From assembly GCA_025531455.1 (NCBI GenBank), contig JAMYHL010000027.1, forward strand, positions 495,835 to 559,834: a DNA stretch of 64,000 nucleotides. Direction: 5' to 3'. Origin of the DNA: Apiotrichum sp. Y4204. Its lineage: Eukaryota > Basidiomycota > Tremellomycetes > Trichosporonales > Trichosporonaceae. Positions 1-11,842 of the stretch are shown in pieces. The number at the start of each line of letters is the position of its first letter. Within the stretch, counting starts at the first letter, position 1. The position numbers and the translations under genes were made by a program. The notes beneath the pieces were generated by a model. It saw nothing but the letters and a program-made list of their open reading frames with translations. It made no database searches and was not told the DNA's origin.

Positions 1-235
1 AACAAAAGACACACACACACACCCATTTCTCATTCATCTCTGGCCGACCCAAGCAGCCACCACCAACCATGCGGACAGCTGCCTCGTCGGCGCCCGGTGT
101 ATTCACTTGTATGACTGTTTGACGCGGAAACGATGCATTCAATCGAACACGGAAGGGAGCTACAGAGAATAAGTATCAACAGGGCAGAGGATGAGGGAAA
201 TTACACAGGGTACCACAGCAGACGACGCAGGCGGT
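1..235. other. Left edge, 3' side of MND1
   Basis: This stretch holds a short CA run near its start and the sequence downstream of the MND1 stop codon. A 17-codon plus-strand ORF begins at 69, but nothing supports it as a gene. The window edge cuts off any further context. Confidence 0.4.
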
Positions 236-1504
236 CTACTTTCCAATCGTCTCGAGATCATCCCAGTTCTCGGCTGGCCGTCAGTAATGGGTACTAAGGG
301 TGGAGACTGTGAAACGCGCCCCACACCAGAACAAGGAAGGGTTGAGAGCACCTGGAGGTTTGTACTAATGTGACAGCTAACCTCCCTCTCTTCTTCCCAA
401 TGCGAGAACGGGGACAGACACTCACCAAGATTGAACATTTCACGCAGGTTGTCTTCCTCCGCACCGAGGCCTTTGAGGGTACTGAAGGTGATCCACACGT
501 TGTCTGATGTTAGCGAGATGCACACAGGACATATTGCTCTCATAACACTGCTGGTACAGTCCTCTCTGAGCAGTTTGGAGAATGAACCCTAGGCGAACAC
601 AGGGATTCTTCACGAATCGGTAGTTTGGAATCATGGGGCATGACTCACCAGTCCACCGCGCAGTCGCACGCTTAGCCACCTCAACGGCCTGCCGCTTCTT
701 CTCGTACTTGAGCGGGTCGGCGGCGCCGTACGCATCGAGCTCGGCCCGCATAGTCGCAGCCTGCGCCTCCTCCGCCTTGAGCAGCTCGAGCAGCTTGCGC
801 CTCTCCGCCTGGCGGGTCAGTCATCGCAGGCCGTTCACCCACCGTTTCCTCCCGCCCCTTCTCCGCCTGCTTGAGGCCCGCGGCGGCTTCGGCAATCTTG
901 TCGTCCACGTCCGCAACCTCCTTCGAGACGCGGTCGAGCGCGCCCTGCTTCTGGGCGCCGGCGGCACTAGGGAACGACCAGTAGTCTGCGATCAGGAGGG
1001 AAGGCGCGGGGTGACTGACAAACACCAGTGCCGCTGATGTCAGTTTCCACCACACAAGATGCAACTCACATTTTCTCGGACACGAGCAGTCCGTCGGACT
1101 TGAGCTCGTCGATCACCTCCTTGACGCTCTGCTGGACTGGAAGTGAGCTAATGCGTTCAACTCGCAGCGCACCGATGCCCTTTTGTTCTGCTGGGTCAGT
1201 GAGCGTAAAACGATGCGCACCCACTCGGCGCAATCTTCTCGATCTCTTTGAAAGAAAAGAACTCGGCCTGCTGTAAGCGACTCAGGGAAGACCGCCGTTG
1301 GGTAGGCCAAAAGCTCCAAAGTCCTCAACAGCTGAGAACACAAGGTAAGTAGCTGTTTCATGGCCCCCGTCAGGGGAGGAAGGTGCCACAGGGGAGAGAC
1401 CCACGCTGTCGTGAAAGATTTCCATCACTGGCGGGTTAGCAAGTCCAACATAAACACCCACTTTTTACACGCTTCTCCTCCTTGCTGAGACCGCGGGGTG
1501 CCAT
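236..1504 (-). CDS. MND1: Meiotic nuclear division protein 1 (Mnd1)
   Basis: Mnd1 forms a nuclear heterodimer with Hop2 that helps Dmc1/Rad51 recombinases in strand exchange between homologues during meiosis. The start at 1504 gives MAPRGLSKEEKRVK, the typical Mnd1 N-terminus. Splicing at a phase-1 intron then yields the MMEIFHDS segment of the winged-helix domain. Further pieces match the family in order: FFSFKEIEKIAP-like, the YWSFPSAAGAQKQ block near 960-1000, a central coiled coil (about 840-960), a segment reading AELDAYGAADPLKYEKKRQA, then RWTG, DNVWITFSTLKGLG and a final short exon PENWDDLETIGK ending at 236. At least six introns split it. The exact borders of the middle exons are approximate. 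A TATA-like site lies about 190 bp upstream. Family assignment is firm; meiosis-limited expression is inferred from the family. Confidence 0.9.
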
Positions 1505-2236
1505 CGTGAGGTAAGTAATATAGCAGTGAGTGGGTGAGCTGGAAGGGATTGAGGATGATGAGGAAAAGGGAAGAACGAAGATGTCAAAGATTCGAGAAGA
1601 GGAGGATGAAAAGAGAAAGAGAATGTGAAAGAAAGAGAAAGAGAGAGAGAGAGAGAGAGAGCTGGAGGGAAGGCAGCAAAAGACGCCTGCTTATATATGC
1701 ATATATGTTCTTGCGGGCCCTGCCAACCGCAGTTGAGTCAACTCGGCGCAGCGAGGACCATCTACCTGTTCAGTGCGATCGTCGAGAGGAAAGACACTTT
1801 GTTGCGTGGGACAGTTGATGTGATGAGTCAATGTGTGCCCGTCTTCCCTCTCGCTCGCGCTCCCTTCTCATTACAGGAAGGTCAGTTTCCTTGGTCTCGT
1901 CATCCAAACGTCGCTCGTCGCCATCATTCCACCCTGCCCTGCCATCTACCCACTCGTGTTCGCTCACTCTTGTTCGCTCTGCCACCCCCACCTCTTGACG
2001 CCACACCTGGTGCCACCAACACCCCCCCAGGACACCCCAAGCCTCCACCCACCAACTTTGATTCAGGCACGGCTTGATAACACGGGAAAAACAAGCACGA
2101 AATGCTTGCTCATCCAGGCGGGACACTCCGTCACTGCCATCACTGCCATCTGTCGAAGGTTCATCTCGAGCCGCCCACCTCGTCTGACCTCCCAACGCTT
2201 TGCCTTTTCCCCATCTCTCCGCACCCCTCAGCCATC
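1505..2236. promoter_or_regulatory. Divergent promoter region between MND1 and GSH2
   Basis: This 0.73-kb stretch separates two divergently transcribed genes, so it must hold both promoters. It contains the GA/CT run at 1639-1661, the TATA-like site at 1690-1697 and a pyrimidine-rich leader before GSH2 (about 1840-2230). Open frames here are low-complexity and look like leader sequence, not genes. Confidence 0.5.
1690..1697 (-). promoter_or_regulatory. TATA-like element upstream of MND1
   Basis: On the minus strand this reads TATATAAG, about 186 bp before the MND1 ATG. It lies beyond a 23-bp GA run (1639-1661), which is a CT tract on the coding strand. Placement fits a core promoter, but no transcript data support it. 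Confidence 0.4.
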
Positions 2237-3900
2237 ATGCCGTCGCTCCCCGCCTGGCCGCCGCAGCTGACGCCGGAGCAGCAGGCCGCGCTCCTCGTCG
2301 AGTCGTCGGCGTACGCCCTCGCGCACGGCTTCACCCTTCTCCCTCCGCACCCGCCGTCCGGCCCGCCGCCGGCACCGACGCACGCCATCGCCGCCCCGCT
2401 CTCCCTCTTCCCCACGCCCTTCCCCCGGGGAGAGTACGAGCGCGCGCGTGCCCTCCAGGTCGCTTACAATACGCTCTACGCGCGCGTGACCCTCGACCAC
2501 GCGTTTCTCGATCGCGTAATGGACAAGGTCGCACTCGTGGACGAGTTCCAGGGCGAGCTGTGGACCCGCTGGAAGGAGATCCGCGACGACCTCGTACAGG
2601 TGAGCTTGTGCGATTTTGAACATAGCTCACACGCAGCCCCTCCAGCTCGGCATCTTCCGCTCCGACTACCTCCTCCACGAGACGGGGTCCGAGGTGGGCA
2701 TCAAGCAGGTCGAGTTCAACACCATCGCCGCAAGCTTTGGCGCGCTGAGCCAGAAGGCCGGCGAGATGCACAGGTGCGTAGATGGTGAAGAGGGTGCTGA
2801 CGCGGCGTAGGTACCTCGCTTCGTCGACAGGAGCGTACTACGGCTCAGCACCGCAGCTTGCGGACCCCACGGCGTTCCCGAAGAACCGCTCGCTGGAGGA
2901 GCTCGCTGCGGGCCTTGCCGAGGGCTGGCGGGCATATGGAAACAAGGATGCGGTGGTACTTGTTGTCTGTCAGGAGGGGGAGCGCAACGTGTTTGACCAG
3001 CGCGGACTGCAGTATGAGCTTCACAAGACGCACGGCGCCCAGAGCGTGCGGTACACGTTTGCGGAGCTGGGGCGCCTGGCCAAGCTCGATTCGTCGTCCC
3101 GCAAGCTCCTCATTCCCAATCCGCTCACCCCTGATGCCCCGCCAGCTGAGGTCGCTGTTGTGTACTACCGCGCGGCGTACACGCCCACCGACTACACTTC
3201 CTCGGCGGAGTGGGATACGCGCGTGCTTCTCGAGCGCTCCCTCGCGATCAAGTGTCCGACCATGGCGCTCCAGCTGGCGGGCGCGAAGAAGGTGCAGCAG
3301 GAGCTCGCGAAGGAGGGTGTGCTGGAGGACTATCTGCTCAGCGCCTCCCGCCCTGATGTGGGCGGCGGCGCGCTGTCCCAAAAGGACGTGAACGCCGTTC
3401 GCGAAACGTTTACAGGACTGTGGCCGCTGGACGACTCGCCGCTCGGCCGCGAAGCGCAGAAGCTGGCGCGCTCCGAACCCGAGCGGTTTGTCCTCAAGCC
3501 GCAGCGCGAAGGAGGCGGCAACAACATCTACCGCACCGACATCCCGGCGTACCTGGACAAGCTGGACGCCGAGCCGTCTCCGCCGGGCCACCCACCCCGG
3601 CGCGAGGGCTTCATCCTCATGGAGCTGATCACGCCGCCGCAGAACGTGCACAACTGGCTCGTGCGCGGCGGCGAGGGCAAGGCGCGCCTTGCTGATGTCG
3701 TCTCCGAGCTTGGTGTATATGGTGTCTCGCTGTTCGGCGGCAAGCCCAGCGAGAACATCAACCGCCTCGCGGGGACGCTGCTCCGCACCAAGGGCCGCGA
3801 GAGCGATGAGGGCGGAGTCGCTATCGGTATGTTATCAGACAAGGAACAGCACTGACAGACAGGTATCTCGTCCATCGACAGCCCGCTGCTTGTAAACTAG
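2237..3900 (+). CDS. GSH2: Glutathione synthetase
   Basis: Gsh2 joins gamma-glutamylcysteine and glycine using ATP, the last step of glutathione synthesis in the cytosol. The model has four exons (2237-2599, 2637-2773, 2811-3826, 3863-3900) summing to 517 codons plus stop, close to the usual eukaryotic length of about 480-520. Family blocks are visible in order: GIFRSDYLLHE and GIKQVEFNTIAASFG (substrate domain), VVYYRAAYTPTDY, ERSLAIKCPTMALQLAGAKK, FVLKPQREGGGNNIY (the glycine-rich ATP loop), FILMELITPP and GVYGVSLF. The short last exon encodes ISSIDSPLLVN, the conserved C-terminal end. The start follows a CCATC context with an immediate MPSLPAWPPQLTPEQ. Nothing is broken. Confidence 0.95.
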
Positions 3901-4636
3901 ATGATACAGAAGCTACATTGACGAATGTCGTGGACATGGTCGCGGCCCCGAACGCTAGTACCATAAGCCACGGTGCCCCGGCGCACTAGCGGACAGACTA
4001 CCGTGATGAGGTGTACAGTACATGTTGCGTGCCGTGTCAGAAGGCGTTCCAGTCTGCACTGACAGGGAACTTCGACTTGGACGAATTGTTAATTGTTCAT
4101 TGCTGGAGTTGCATCGTGGACTGCACGTGCATGAAGCATGAAGTGGTTGCGTGCATTGCGTGCATTGCGTGATTGCAGAAGCCCACGTACTCCCTGTGTG
4201 GCGTGAGATACGAGGCGCGTCGGACAGACAGGCGTCGATGGTGGCTCATGGCTGTCGTTTTGTAGTCGTTGGTTGGTGCCCACGTTCTCCACATGGCGTA
4301 AATCTACTCTGCTCCGATCATTCCGACTCGATAGGAGAAGAGAGAAAAAAGTGGAGGTGAGAGCAAGAGGGGTGGGGCTTGGCTTTTGGCTGGGAGAGTG
4401 GCTTTCCACAGTGCACTCGGGTTTTTCCTCGTTCTTCCATCTCCATCTCCATCTCGCACCTCCCTGCCCCTTCCCATCACCTCTCCCAGCCCGCTCGTTA
4501 TCAGCATTGTCGAGTTTGTGAGACCCGACCCTCTTCACTCTCTCTAGAAAAGCACCCAACAAAAGTCACCTCGCACCACCAAATCACTCCACTCATTCGA
4601 AAATCCCCGATTTCATTCCTTGACCTCCACTCCACA
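3901..4636. promoter_or_regulatory. GSH2-PRO3 intergenic region
   Basis: The stretch holds the GSH2 3' end and the PRO3 promoter and leader. A triple TGCGTGCAT-like duplication occurs at about 4147-4172. From about 4430 the sequence is pyrimidine-rich, as in other leaders of this window. No gene is seen. Confidence 0.4.
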
Positions 4637-5473
4637 ATGTCCAGCATTGCCCTCCCGCCCGTCGCCTTTATCGGCGGCGGCAACATGGCGAGCGCAATCA
4701 TCGGCGGTCTGCGCAAGGGCGGCATCCCAGCCTCGCACTTTGAGATTGTCGAGCCGGACACGCACGCGCGGGAACGCATCTCGAACGAGTTTGGCATTGC
4801 CGCGCTCCCTGCCGCCGGTCCCGAACTGAAGCGCTGCGGCCTCGTCGTGTGGGCCGTCAAGCCGCAGATGTTCTCAGTCGCGGCCGAGCGCGCCGCGCCG
4901 TTCGTAAGCGACGCGCTCCACCTCAGCGTCGCGGCCGGCATCCCCACCGCCAGCATCGCAGACTGGATCGGGACGGAGCGCATCGTGCGCGCCATGCCCA
5001 ACACCCCGGCCCTCGTCGGACAGGGCGTCACCGGCCTCTTTGCCCGCAGCTCTGTCGACGACGAGGGGCGCGCGCAGATCGAAAAGCTGCTGACGCCCAC
5101 CGGGCGCCTTATCTGGGTGGGCGGCGACGAGAACGAGCTCGACGCCGTGACGGCAATGAGCGGCTCGGGTCCCGCATACGTCTTCTACTTTATCGAGGCG
5201 ATGGTCGAGGCCGGCGTCGAGATGGGCCTCACTCCTGAACAGAGCAAGCGCCTCGCCATTGGCACGTTTACGGGCGCGTCGGCGCTCGCGGCGAGCGCAG
5301 ACGACCCGCCGTCCGTCCTCCGCGAGCGCGTCACCTCCAAGGGCGGGACGACGTACGCGGCCATCACCGAGCTCCAGAACACGCGCACAAAGCAGAACTT
5401 CAAGGGCGCAATGTTCGCTGCGCGCCGGCGCGCGGCCGAGCTCGGCGCCGAGTTTGGCACCGCCAAGCTCTAA
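4637..5473 (+). CDS. PRO3: Pyrroline-5-carboxylate reductase
   Basis: The enzyme reduces pyrroline-5-carboxylate to proline with NAD(P)H, the final step of proline synthesis. The gene is intronless and encodes 278 residues, the normal family length. The N-terminal Rossmann motif FIGGGNMASAIIGG begins at about residue 12. It is followed by VKPQ (about 75), the VRAMPNTPALVGQG block (about 118), and the C-terminal dimerisation domain with AMSGSGPAYVFYF and TSKGGTTYAAI, the proline/substrate site. I start at the MSSIALPP ATG because it sits directly before the nucleotide-binding motif; an upstream in-frame ATG would add only low-complexity leader. A long C homopolymer lies 37 bp after the stop. 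Confidence 0.95.
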   Translation: MSSIALPPVAFIGGGNMASAIIGGLRKGGIPASHFEIVEPDTHARERISNEFGIAALPAAGPELKRCGLVVWAVKPQMFSVAAERAAPFVSDALHLSVAAGIPTASIADWIGTERIVRAMPNTPALVGQGVTGLFARSSVDDEGRAQIEKLLTPTGRLIWVGGDENELDAVTAMSGSGPAYVFYFIEAMVEAGVEMGLTPEQSKRLAIGTFTGASALAASADDPPSVLRERVTSKGGTTYAAITELQNTRTKQNFKGAMFAARRRAAELGAEFGTAKL

Positions 5474-5510
5474 GCCCGGAGCTCGATCTCTCACTGTGTC
5501 CCCGTCACCA

Positions 5511-5561
5511 CCCCCCCCCCCCCCCCCCCCCCCCCCCCACCCCCCCCCCCCCCCCCCCCCC
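5511..5561 (+). repeat. Poly-C tract after PRO3
   Basis: The tract is 28 C residues, one A at 5539, then 22 more C. It lies 37 bp downstream of the PRO3 stop, probably in the 3' UTR or terminator. Length in the assembly may be unreliable. Confidence 0.95.
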
Positions 5562-7277
5562 ACATTCATCTGTCCCCATCCATCTGTCTCCAGCCACGGC
5601 TGTGTACCATGTATTCTCATGCTGGATTGCATGGATCGGGCGCATTCACTGACTTGCACATGACATGCGATACTCGGGATCGAGGTGAGCCACAGGTCTT
5701 AATTCCCAGCAGTGGCGGGCGCCACTTGCTGCTCAACCGGCATTCGCGAATACCGGCAGTGTGAAGCCACCAGCCGGCTAGCGACGGTTAGGCGCATCTA
5801 CGGCCGGGGGTGTCAGCCATGGAACAATGGGATCCACGACTGCTGACCGTGTAACGGGGACGACCGCATCGAGCTTATGATCGCAGCAACGAACACCCGC
5901 GCCCATGACACTGAGGCGGTGGACGACGTTGCTCGTCGGGAGATCTCCACTGCCCACCGGATGCACAACGCCTCGCTGGCCCGCTGGACATTCACGCCAC
6001 TCGCCACTCGTAACTGGTCACTGGTCACTCGTCACCGGGCCCCAGAGGCTGCCTACCTGGCAATCGTGAGCGTGAACGAGTGTGATCTGTGGTCCAGCCA
6101 ACCTGTTCGCAGGTTCCAGCTCAGCTAGCCCTTAACTTCATGCTCGCAGCTGGGCTAATCTGAAACTTCGAAACGTACGCCATAGCTAGCGCCAGTGCGC
6201 GAGCGCGTCCCACGATCCCAAGTACTGGAACGGGCACTTTGGCACCTACAACTCGGGCACATGGTATGGGTAGAGGGACACAAGGGACGCACCACGCCAG
6301 TGGCCGTGCGCTGCGCTGGCTGCTCCGCGGACCGCGGCAGGCCCTCGCGCACAAAGTACGCCCGTGGCCAGTGAACAGTGGCCAGTGGCCGCCTGTACAA
6401 GTTGTATCGCCTTGCATGCCGCCGCGGGCCTTGGTCCGGGCCTGGGCTGTCCGTGCTGAAACGGCGTGGCGAGATGGAGCAGGGGGACGCAGTATGGGTA
6501 CGTGATAGGGGTGCGATGCGGGGTTCGCGATACGGGGTACGGGGTACATGGTGCGTCGTACGTGGTATCAAGGGGCTTCACTCCGCCGCCCCGGGGTGTC
6601 GGGGTGCATGAGGATGCGGCGCTCTGCGTGTGTGATCCCGAGGGACATGGAGGAATGCGGACACCGACAAGGCGAGACGAGACAGCCGCGCGCGGTCATC
6701 CAGATCCGCAATGACACACTGATGACTCCTCATCACTGACTCGGACATGCCGCCACTGACACAGGGCTCGTGATCTCTTGAGACAATGTGTGCGAGAAAC
6801 AGACGGATGCGGACTGGCTAGCTCGTTGGCTGAATTCCCAGGGAGCAACAATTGCATTATGTGTCGTCATAGGCCTTGCATTGCATGGCATGGCATCGTC
6901 CTTATACTATTATACGGGCGCGGTCGCGTGCGCGTGGGGTACCGATCGTGAATGGTATGGTACTGATTGATCTGATGATATATACACAGGCTACAACAGC
7001 AGGCGACGATAGAGGGTATGGGTACACAGGTGCCGGGTGGCGTGAACGATAAATAGGAGCGAGGTCGTGACTCGACGCGTGGGGCGTGGAGCGTGGTGGG
7101 TAGGTGGCGACGGCGCAGCGTTACTCCCAGAGCGTGCCGGTCTGCGCGCGCGCGTTTCATTCATTCGGCTTATTGGGCATTCTGGATGTCAGCCACGGGG
7201 CCAAGGTGGGGATAACACGAAAGGCGGGGATGGGCGCGGGGATGAGGCAGCGCATTGGCCAGTGGTCGGTAGATGGG
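5562..7277. other. Gene-poor stretch with short tandem duplications
   Basis: No ORF here shows protein-like motifs or consistent splicing. The sequence shows decayed short tandem repeats: CACTCG/TCACTGG units at 5996-6037, GTGGCCAGTG units at 6364-6390, and GGGGTACGG-like units at about 6500-6575. A purine/pyrimidine pattern typical of promoters is absent from most of it. Confidence 0.5.
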
Positions 7278-8720
7278 TCATATCGGGCTCGGCAGGTATA
7301 TTACACCTGCCCAAGCCCGAAAGGATGCGCGTCCTCCCGGAAGTGGTCGGACAAACAAGTCATGCCAAGGAGTAAAAGAGGCTCGAGCTCCAACTTCGAA
7401 TTCACCAGGCTGTTGCTTTTGATTCCCCTGGTGACGACCCGGACGCGCCGGCCTCGGCACTCGGCACTCGGCCCCTCGACCATCCTGATCCATGTCCACA
7501 ATTCCCCATGTCGGGTCCAGACCCTGCCAGCGCTACTCACATTGCTGAAGCGGAGAATGTCATGGATCTCGACCATGATGGTTTCGAGCGAGAAGTCTGT
7601 GCGGCACAGCAGTGTGTTGTACTCGTCTTCGTTGACGGCGAACAGCGGGTCGCACTCTGCGAGGCACTGGTACACCTTGAACCGCAGCGTGTTCGTGTCC
7701 TGGTACCATGCGAGCCCCTCGCTCACGCCCGAGTACCGCAGGAGCGAGGCGTACCGCCGGAGCAGATTACCAGATGGTGTTGAAACTGCGAGGCGTGCGC
7801 TGAGACCACCGCTCCGCTCGGTCTAAGAGTGTTAGCCCTAAAGCTTCCGAGTCGTCGCATGTCACTCTGAGTCTGTCTGAAGAAGGCCAAGTGTGCGGTG
7901 GCGGCCCGGATCGGTGCGCGTTGACAATGCAAAAAAACATGTAACACGCCCTTGCCCCTGCCCGGCCACCGGCTTCCTTGTTGACAGAGCTGACTCGAAG
8001 AATCCGCGATTCCGCTGCTTCGCAATTTGCGGTTCGCGGCTAGGTACTCACCTCGATGATAGAGCACAGGTTGCGGATAGCGATGAGGGTGGCGGCGAAC
8101 TGCGCGTCCCTGTCGGTTACGATCATCTGGAAGCGCGCGTCGGCCGCTAGAACGGGTAACCGGCGCTGGACGACGCGGAGGAGGAGGCGCCAGCGCTCGT
8201 CGTCGTGCGACGACGAAAACCGGTACGACGTGTGGTGGGCCTTGCGGCGGTCCGACGGGCTGCCTTTGACGATGCCCGTGATGCCGTATTTGAGGCAGAG
8301 GGCGCTGAAGCGGTAGAGCAGGTGTTCGCCGGCAAAGGCCTCGGGGGTGGGCGGAGGGACGGCGAGGGCGGAGACGGCGGGACTGGGCCGGATGCACAGG
8401 CTGGAACTTGAGCTCGTTGTGGCGAGACTCGAGCCCATGCTCGCCCCCGTACTTGTATTCGGTGTGAGCTGGCTGCCGCTCCCGCTCCAGCTCCCGCTGA
8501 CGGCCGCTTTGCGCTCGCCGCTATCGCCGCGATTACTGCGGTCGCTACGGCTGCGCTCCATGTCCTTGAGCTGCGCCATGTAGCTAGATCTCGGCCATGA
8601 AGACGGCGGGGTCGCGAGCGGAAGAGGTTGCGAGAACTTGAGGGGCGGGCTGTCGGACGGCGTGAGCGGCTCGACGGGGGAGAATGCGGCGGGGACACTG
8701 AGGGTGTTGCGATACCGCAT
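7278..8720 (-). CDS. Unrecognised protein, Ser-rich N-terminus and helical C-terminus
   Basis: I do not recognise this family. Three exons (8720-8052, 7822-7541, 7427-7278) join in phase 0 at both GTGAGT introns and give 366 codons. The first 150 or so residues are Ser/Pro/Thr-rich and look disordered. From about residue 125 a folded-looking region begins: AGEHLLYRFSALCLKYGITG, then RWRLLLRVVQRRLPVLAADA, MIVTDRDAQFAATLIAIRNL and, across the splice, LLRRYASLLRYSGVSEGL, FKVYQCLAECDPLF and DFSLETIMVEIHDILRF. This alternation of helices could be a scaffold or regulatory domain. The last exon (GNQKQQPGEFEVGAR to a stop) is the weakest part. Translation upstream of the chosen ATG stays open but is leader-like. 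No catalytic motif is visible. Confidence 0.6.
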
Positions 8721-10326
8721 GCTGGATGGGGTGTGGGGGGGTGCGCGCAGCGCGTTGGAAATGGTGGGAGTGTCGTGGTCGTGCGTCTGCGAGCGTGGGA
8801 GTGGGAGTAGACGTGGTGGGAGTGGGAGTCGGACGGTGATGTAGTGGCACTGTAAGCTGTGGAGAGTGTGAGAGGATGGAGATAAAAAACAGAGGACAAC
8901 AAACGGACACGGCGACAACAAGAACGAGTATATACGCTCGACCGCAAACGCATAGGATAGGACTCGTCGTCCCCGCACGCGGTGATCGGGCTGGAACCAG
9001 CGCATGCAGCGCATAGTATCCGCAGGAACACGAGGCGTACTGCGAGGCAGCAACAAACCGGACGTTCCGAGCCGCACCGCCTACTGGAACCTCAATGTTC
9101 TCGCCTTCTCGGCTCTTGGCTGTCTCGCTGCAAGCGGTGTGTATGCGGAATTGCGGAAATGACAACCCACAGCATACACATCCTGCGACCTGGACGTCTG
9201 ACCTACGACGCCACAAAACACGCGCGTGCAGGCATGCTTGTTTGCGTGTTTGACCCTCTCAGAAGCACTCTGAGCTTGGGAGCTCCAGACCGGAGCTTCG
9301 AGCTTCGAGCCGCGAGCCTCGAGGCGTGATCGTGTGACTGGCGCCACCCGCTACCACGCAGCGCACACAGCGCTGTGCGACGGCATGTGAGCGCACAGGG
9401 ATTCCGGGCGGGGAGCCGATACCATGGCGCCACGGCCATGTCCTGCATGGGGGGACGGCTAGGGGCCGGACTCTTCTGGACATGCGACAATGGGGACAGC
9501 GAGCTGCGCGCTCGCACGTTCGCACGTTCTCTGCTCAGCTGCTCAATGCCGCCTGCGAGCCTGCCAGCCGCCACCCGACCGCCCGCTTAGAAGCCGTGCC
9601 ACAATGATCATTGTCACTGCATGTGGCCGGGCCCACACAATGGAGATGTGGCCAGTGGCACAGCGACACAAGTGTCATTCTGCCGCCGAGTTGTGCGCAG
9701 CTCCTTTGGATCTGGATCTTGTCAGCGCGATTGACATTTCCATCTGGTCCGGCGGGCGGATCCATGATGTCCATGAACCCATGAATCCATGACCGGTGGT
9801 GCCGGACTCCAAACCGGTGGCAAAGGGTCGCTCCTCGGCCTCCGGCTGCAGCCTGCAGGGGTCCGCTCGCTCCTGGCAGCGCTCGGCAGAATGAGGAAAC
9901 GGCGCGCACACAGTGCGCACGTCGACAACGGCACCGCGGCAATTGCGGCAGTTGGAGCTCACCTGCCAGACGCCAGCTGATGGGTCCGTGAGCAAGGGAA
10001 CGACAGAAATAGCGAGTCCAGAACATCCGCATCCAGACATCCAGGCATTCCAAGACAGCCACACATTATTGTATCCTCAGCGGCGGCCTCGTGTATGCTG
10101 CGTGGCGTTCCCTCTCCCCTCTCCAGGCCCCCGCCACAATAGTCCCAACGGATTCGTGGCGTTTCCCTCCCTTCGGTACCTCTGTGCTCTACACTGCGCC
10201 AGCTGTCTTGCACCGCTGCTTCTCCCGAGCTCCGAGAGGTCCCAGGAGGATCCTCAAAGTGATACAGTGGCTGATTTCCAGATATACCAGCCCCTGTCCT
10301 TTCGGGCATATCCCCGGACAATGGCC

Positions 10327-10353
10327 TGGCGTCTCTGGCGTCTCTGGCGTCTC
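10327..10353 (+). repeat. 9-bp tandem repeat, three copies
   Basis: The unit TGGCGTCTC is repeated three times without change. Confidence 0.9.
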
Positions 10354-10496
10354 TAACTTTGGACATCTGGATCCTCGACTCTGCGCTTCCGAAATCTTGG
10401 CCCCGCGCGCCAGCCGCCCGCCGCCCGCCGCTGATCCTCGCGGCCCCGTGGCGTCTCCGCATGAGCCCCGCATCATCCCCAGATCCCCAGAGGTCA

Positions 10497-10544
10497 CAGT
10501 GTGCCAGTGTGCCAGTGTGCCAGTGTGCCAGTGTGCCAGTGTGC
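10497..10544 (+). repeat. 8-bp tandem repeat, six copies
   Basis: The unit CAGTGTGC is repeated six times exactly, followed by a partial CAG. It lies in a non-coding stretch. Confidence 0.95.
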
Positions 10545-11832
10545 CAGACGCTCAAGGGTACATATACATCGGATTCCGCGCGGCGCATCAGCTTCTCCTG
10601 GTGCAAAGGTACGTTAGCGCTGTAGCATGTGGTCAGCCGCGATGCCGCGCGCTTGCCGTCCACTCCTGGTGGCCTGGTTCCTTGCGGGCGCATAGTGGTA
10701 AATGCGATGATCCGGCGCAGAGTTCAGTATGGTGATCAGAAGATGATAAGAATGGCTAGAGTTGGATGTGTTGACGTGGCTCCCCCTTGGGCCCGCTTGG
10801 CCACTGGAGGCAGCACTGTGAGTTGGATCCAGTGTCCGAGACAGCTGGCGTCACTTACACTCCCACCATGTGCATCCAAGCTCCAAGTTGGCATGATCCG
10901 TGAATGCCCCTTTTGCGCATCACGAACACATGCGCCCTGCGCGCCAGTCGCGCCTAGCCGATGCCTGGCGCTTCGTAAGAACCATCCCCCCGAAGCATCT
11001 TCTATTCATTAATTTTCTCATTGATCCTTTGATCGTTTGGGTGCTGTTTCGGAGAGAGCGGACCGCGAGTGCCCGGGACCACAGGCGCCGGTCTCCCCTC
11101 CCGGTCCCTTGCCGCCGAGGTGCTGCTTCTGCTGATCGCTGGCGTTGATGGCCACCTGCTGGCCTGCCGGTCAGTGCTGGTCGCTGTTGAAGGACCGCTT
11201 CTTCCCACGGAAAGCGGACAGTCTCACAGTCCGATTAGCACTTTCGTTTCCCCACAACAGATACCTTTGAGTGTCGAGCACCGAGCGCACCGAACAAGAC
11301 GTGTGAGGATGTGAGAATGTGGGGGGTCTCCTGCCCCCATGGGGTGATGACGCAACGGCACAACGCGCCATTCCGTCCGCATCTCCCGAGCTGATAAGAT
11401 CACCGCGGCCTAGCGAAGAAGGCTTACCAACACCGATGGCCGTCGGTCAACGTTCTACTCTGATCGGGCGGTCTAAAGGCTCCTCACAGGTACTGTATTC
11501 GATCCTGGGACTTGCGGATATACAGTGGCGTGTGTCGTCTGGCATCCCCGTGTCCGAGGTTTTGACAGGATGCCGACTTGCTAAGCGAACTTTATAAGCT
11601 GAATATCACCCAGCTGGCAACGACGATCGGCGTCAAAACCTCGCAAGCGAATCGTCACGTAACATTCCGTTCCCACTCCACCTCTGACACTGTCGCGTGT
11701 GCAGATCAGAATAGCGACGCCGAGGGGCTTACCAACATGCACATCGCTAACCTCGAGTGCACCAGTACGCCCGGCGTACCTCGGTCACACTCGATGGTAA
11801 TCGTGCCCGACAGTCCAGCGCAAGCGGCGAGC

Positions 11833-11842
11833 AATATATATT
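11833..11842 (+). promoter_or_regulatory. TATA-like element of the reductase gene
   Basis: The sequence AATATATATT lies about 86 bp before the ATG at 11928, a normal place for a core promoter here. A CRE-like ACGTCA word follows at about 11861. Confidence 0.4.

Noticed and set aside
5259..5663. ORF crossing the poly-C tract with Pro runs
   Set aside because: It is PRO3 read out of frame, and the poly-Pro is simply the C homopolymer.
10359..10625. Frames with repeated CQCASVPV or HWHTGTLA units
   Set aside because: They only translate the 8-bp tandem repeat; a repeat not divisible by three gives such frames by chance.
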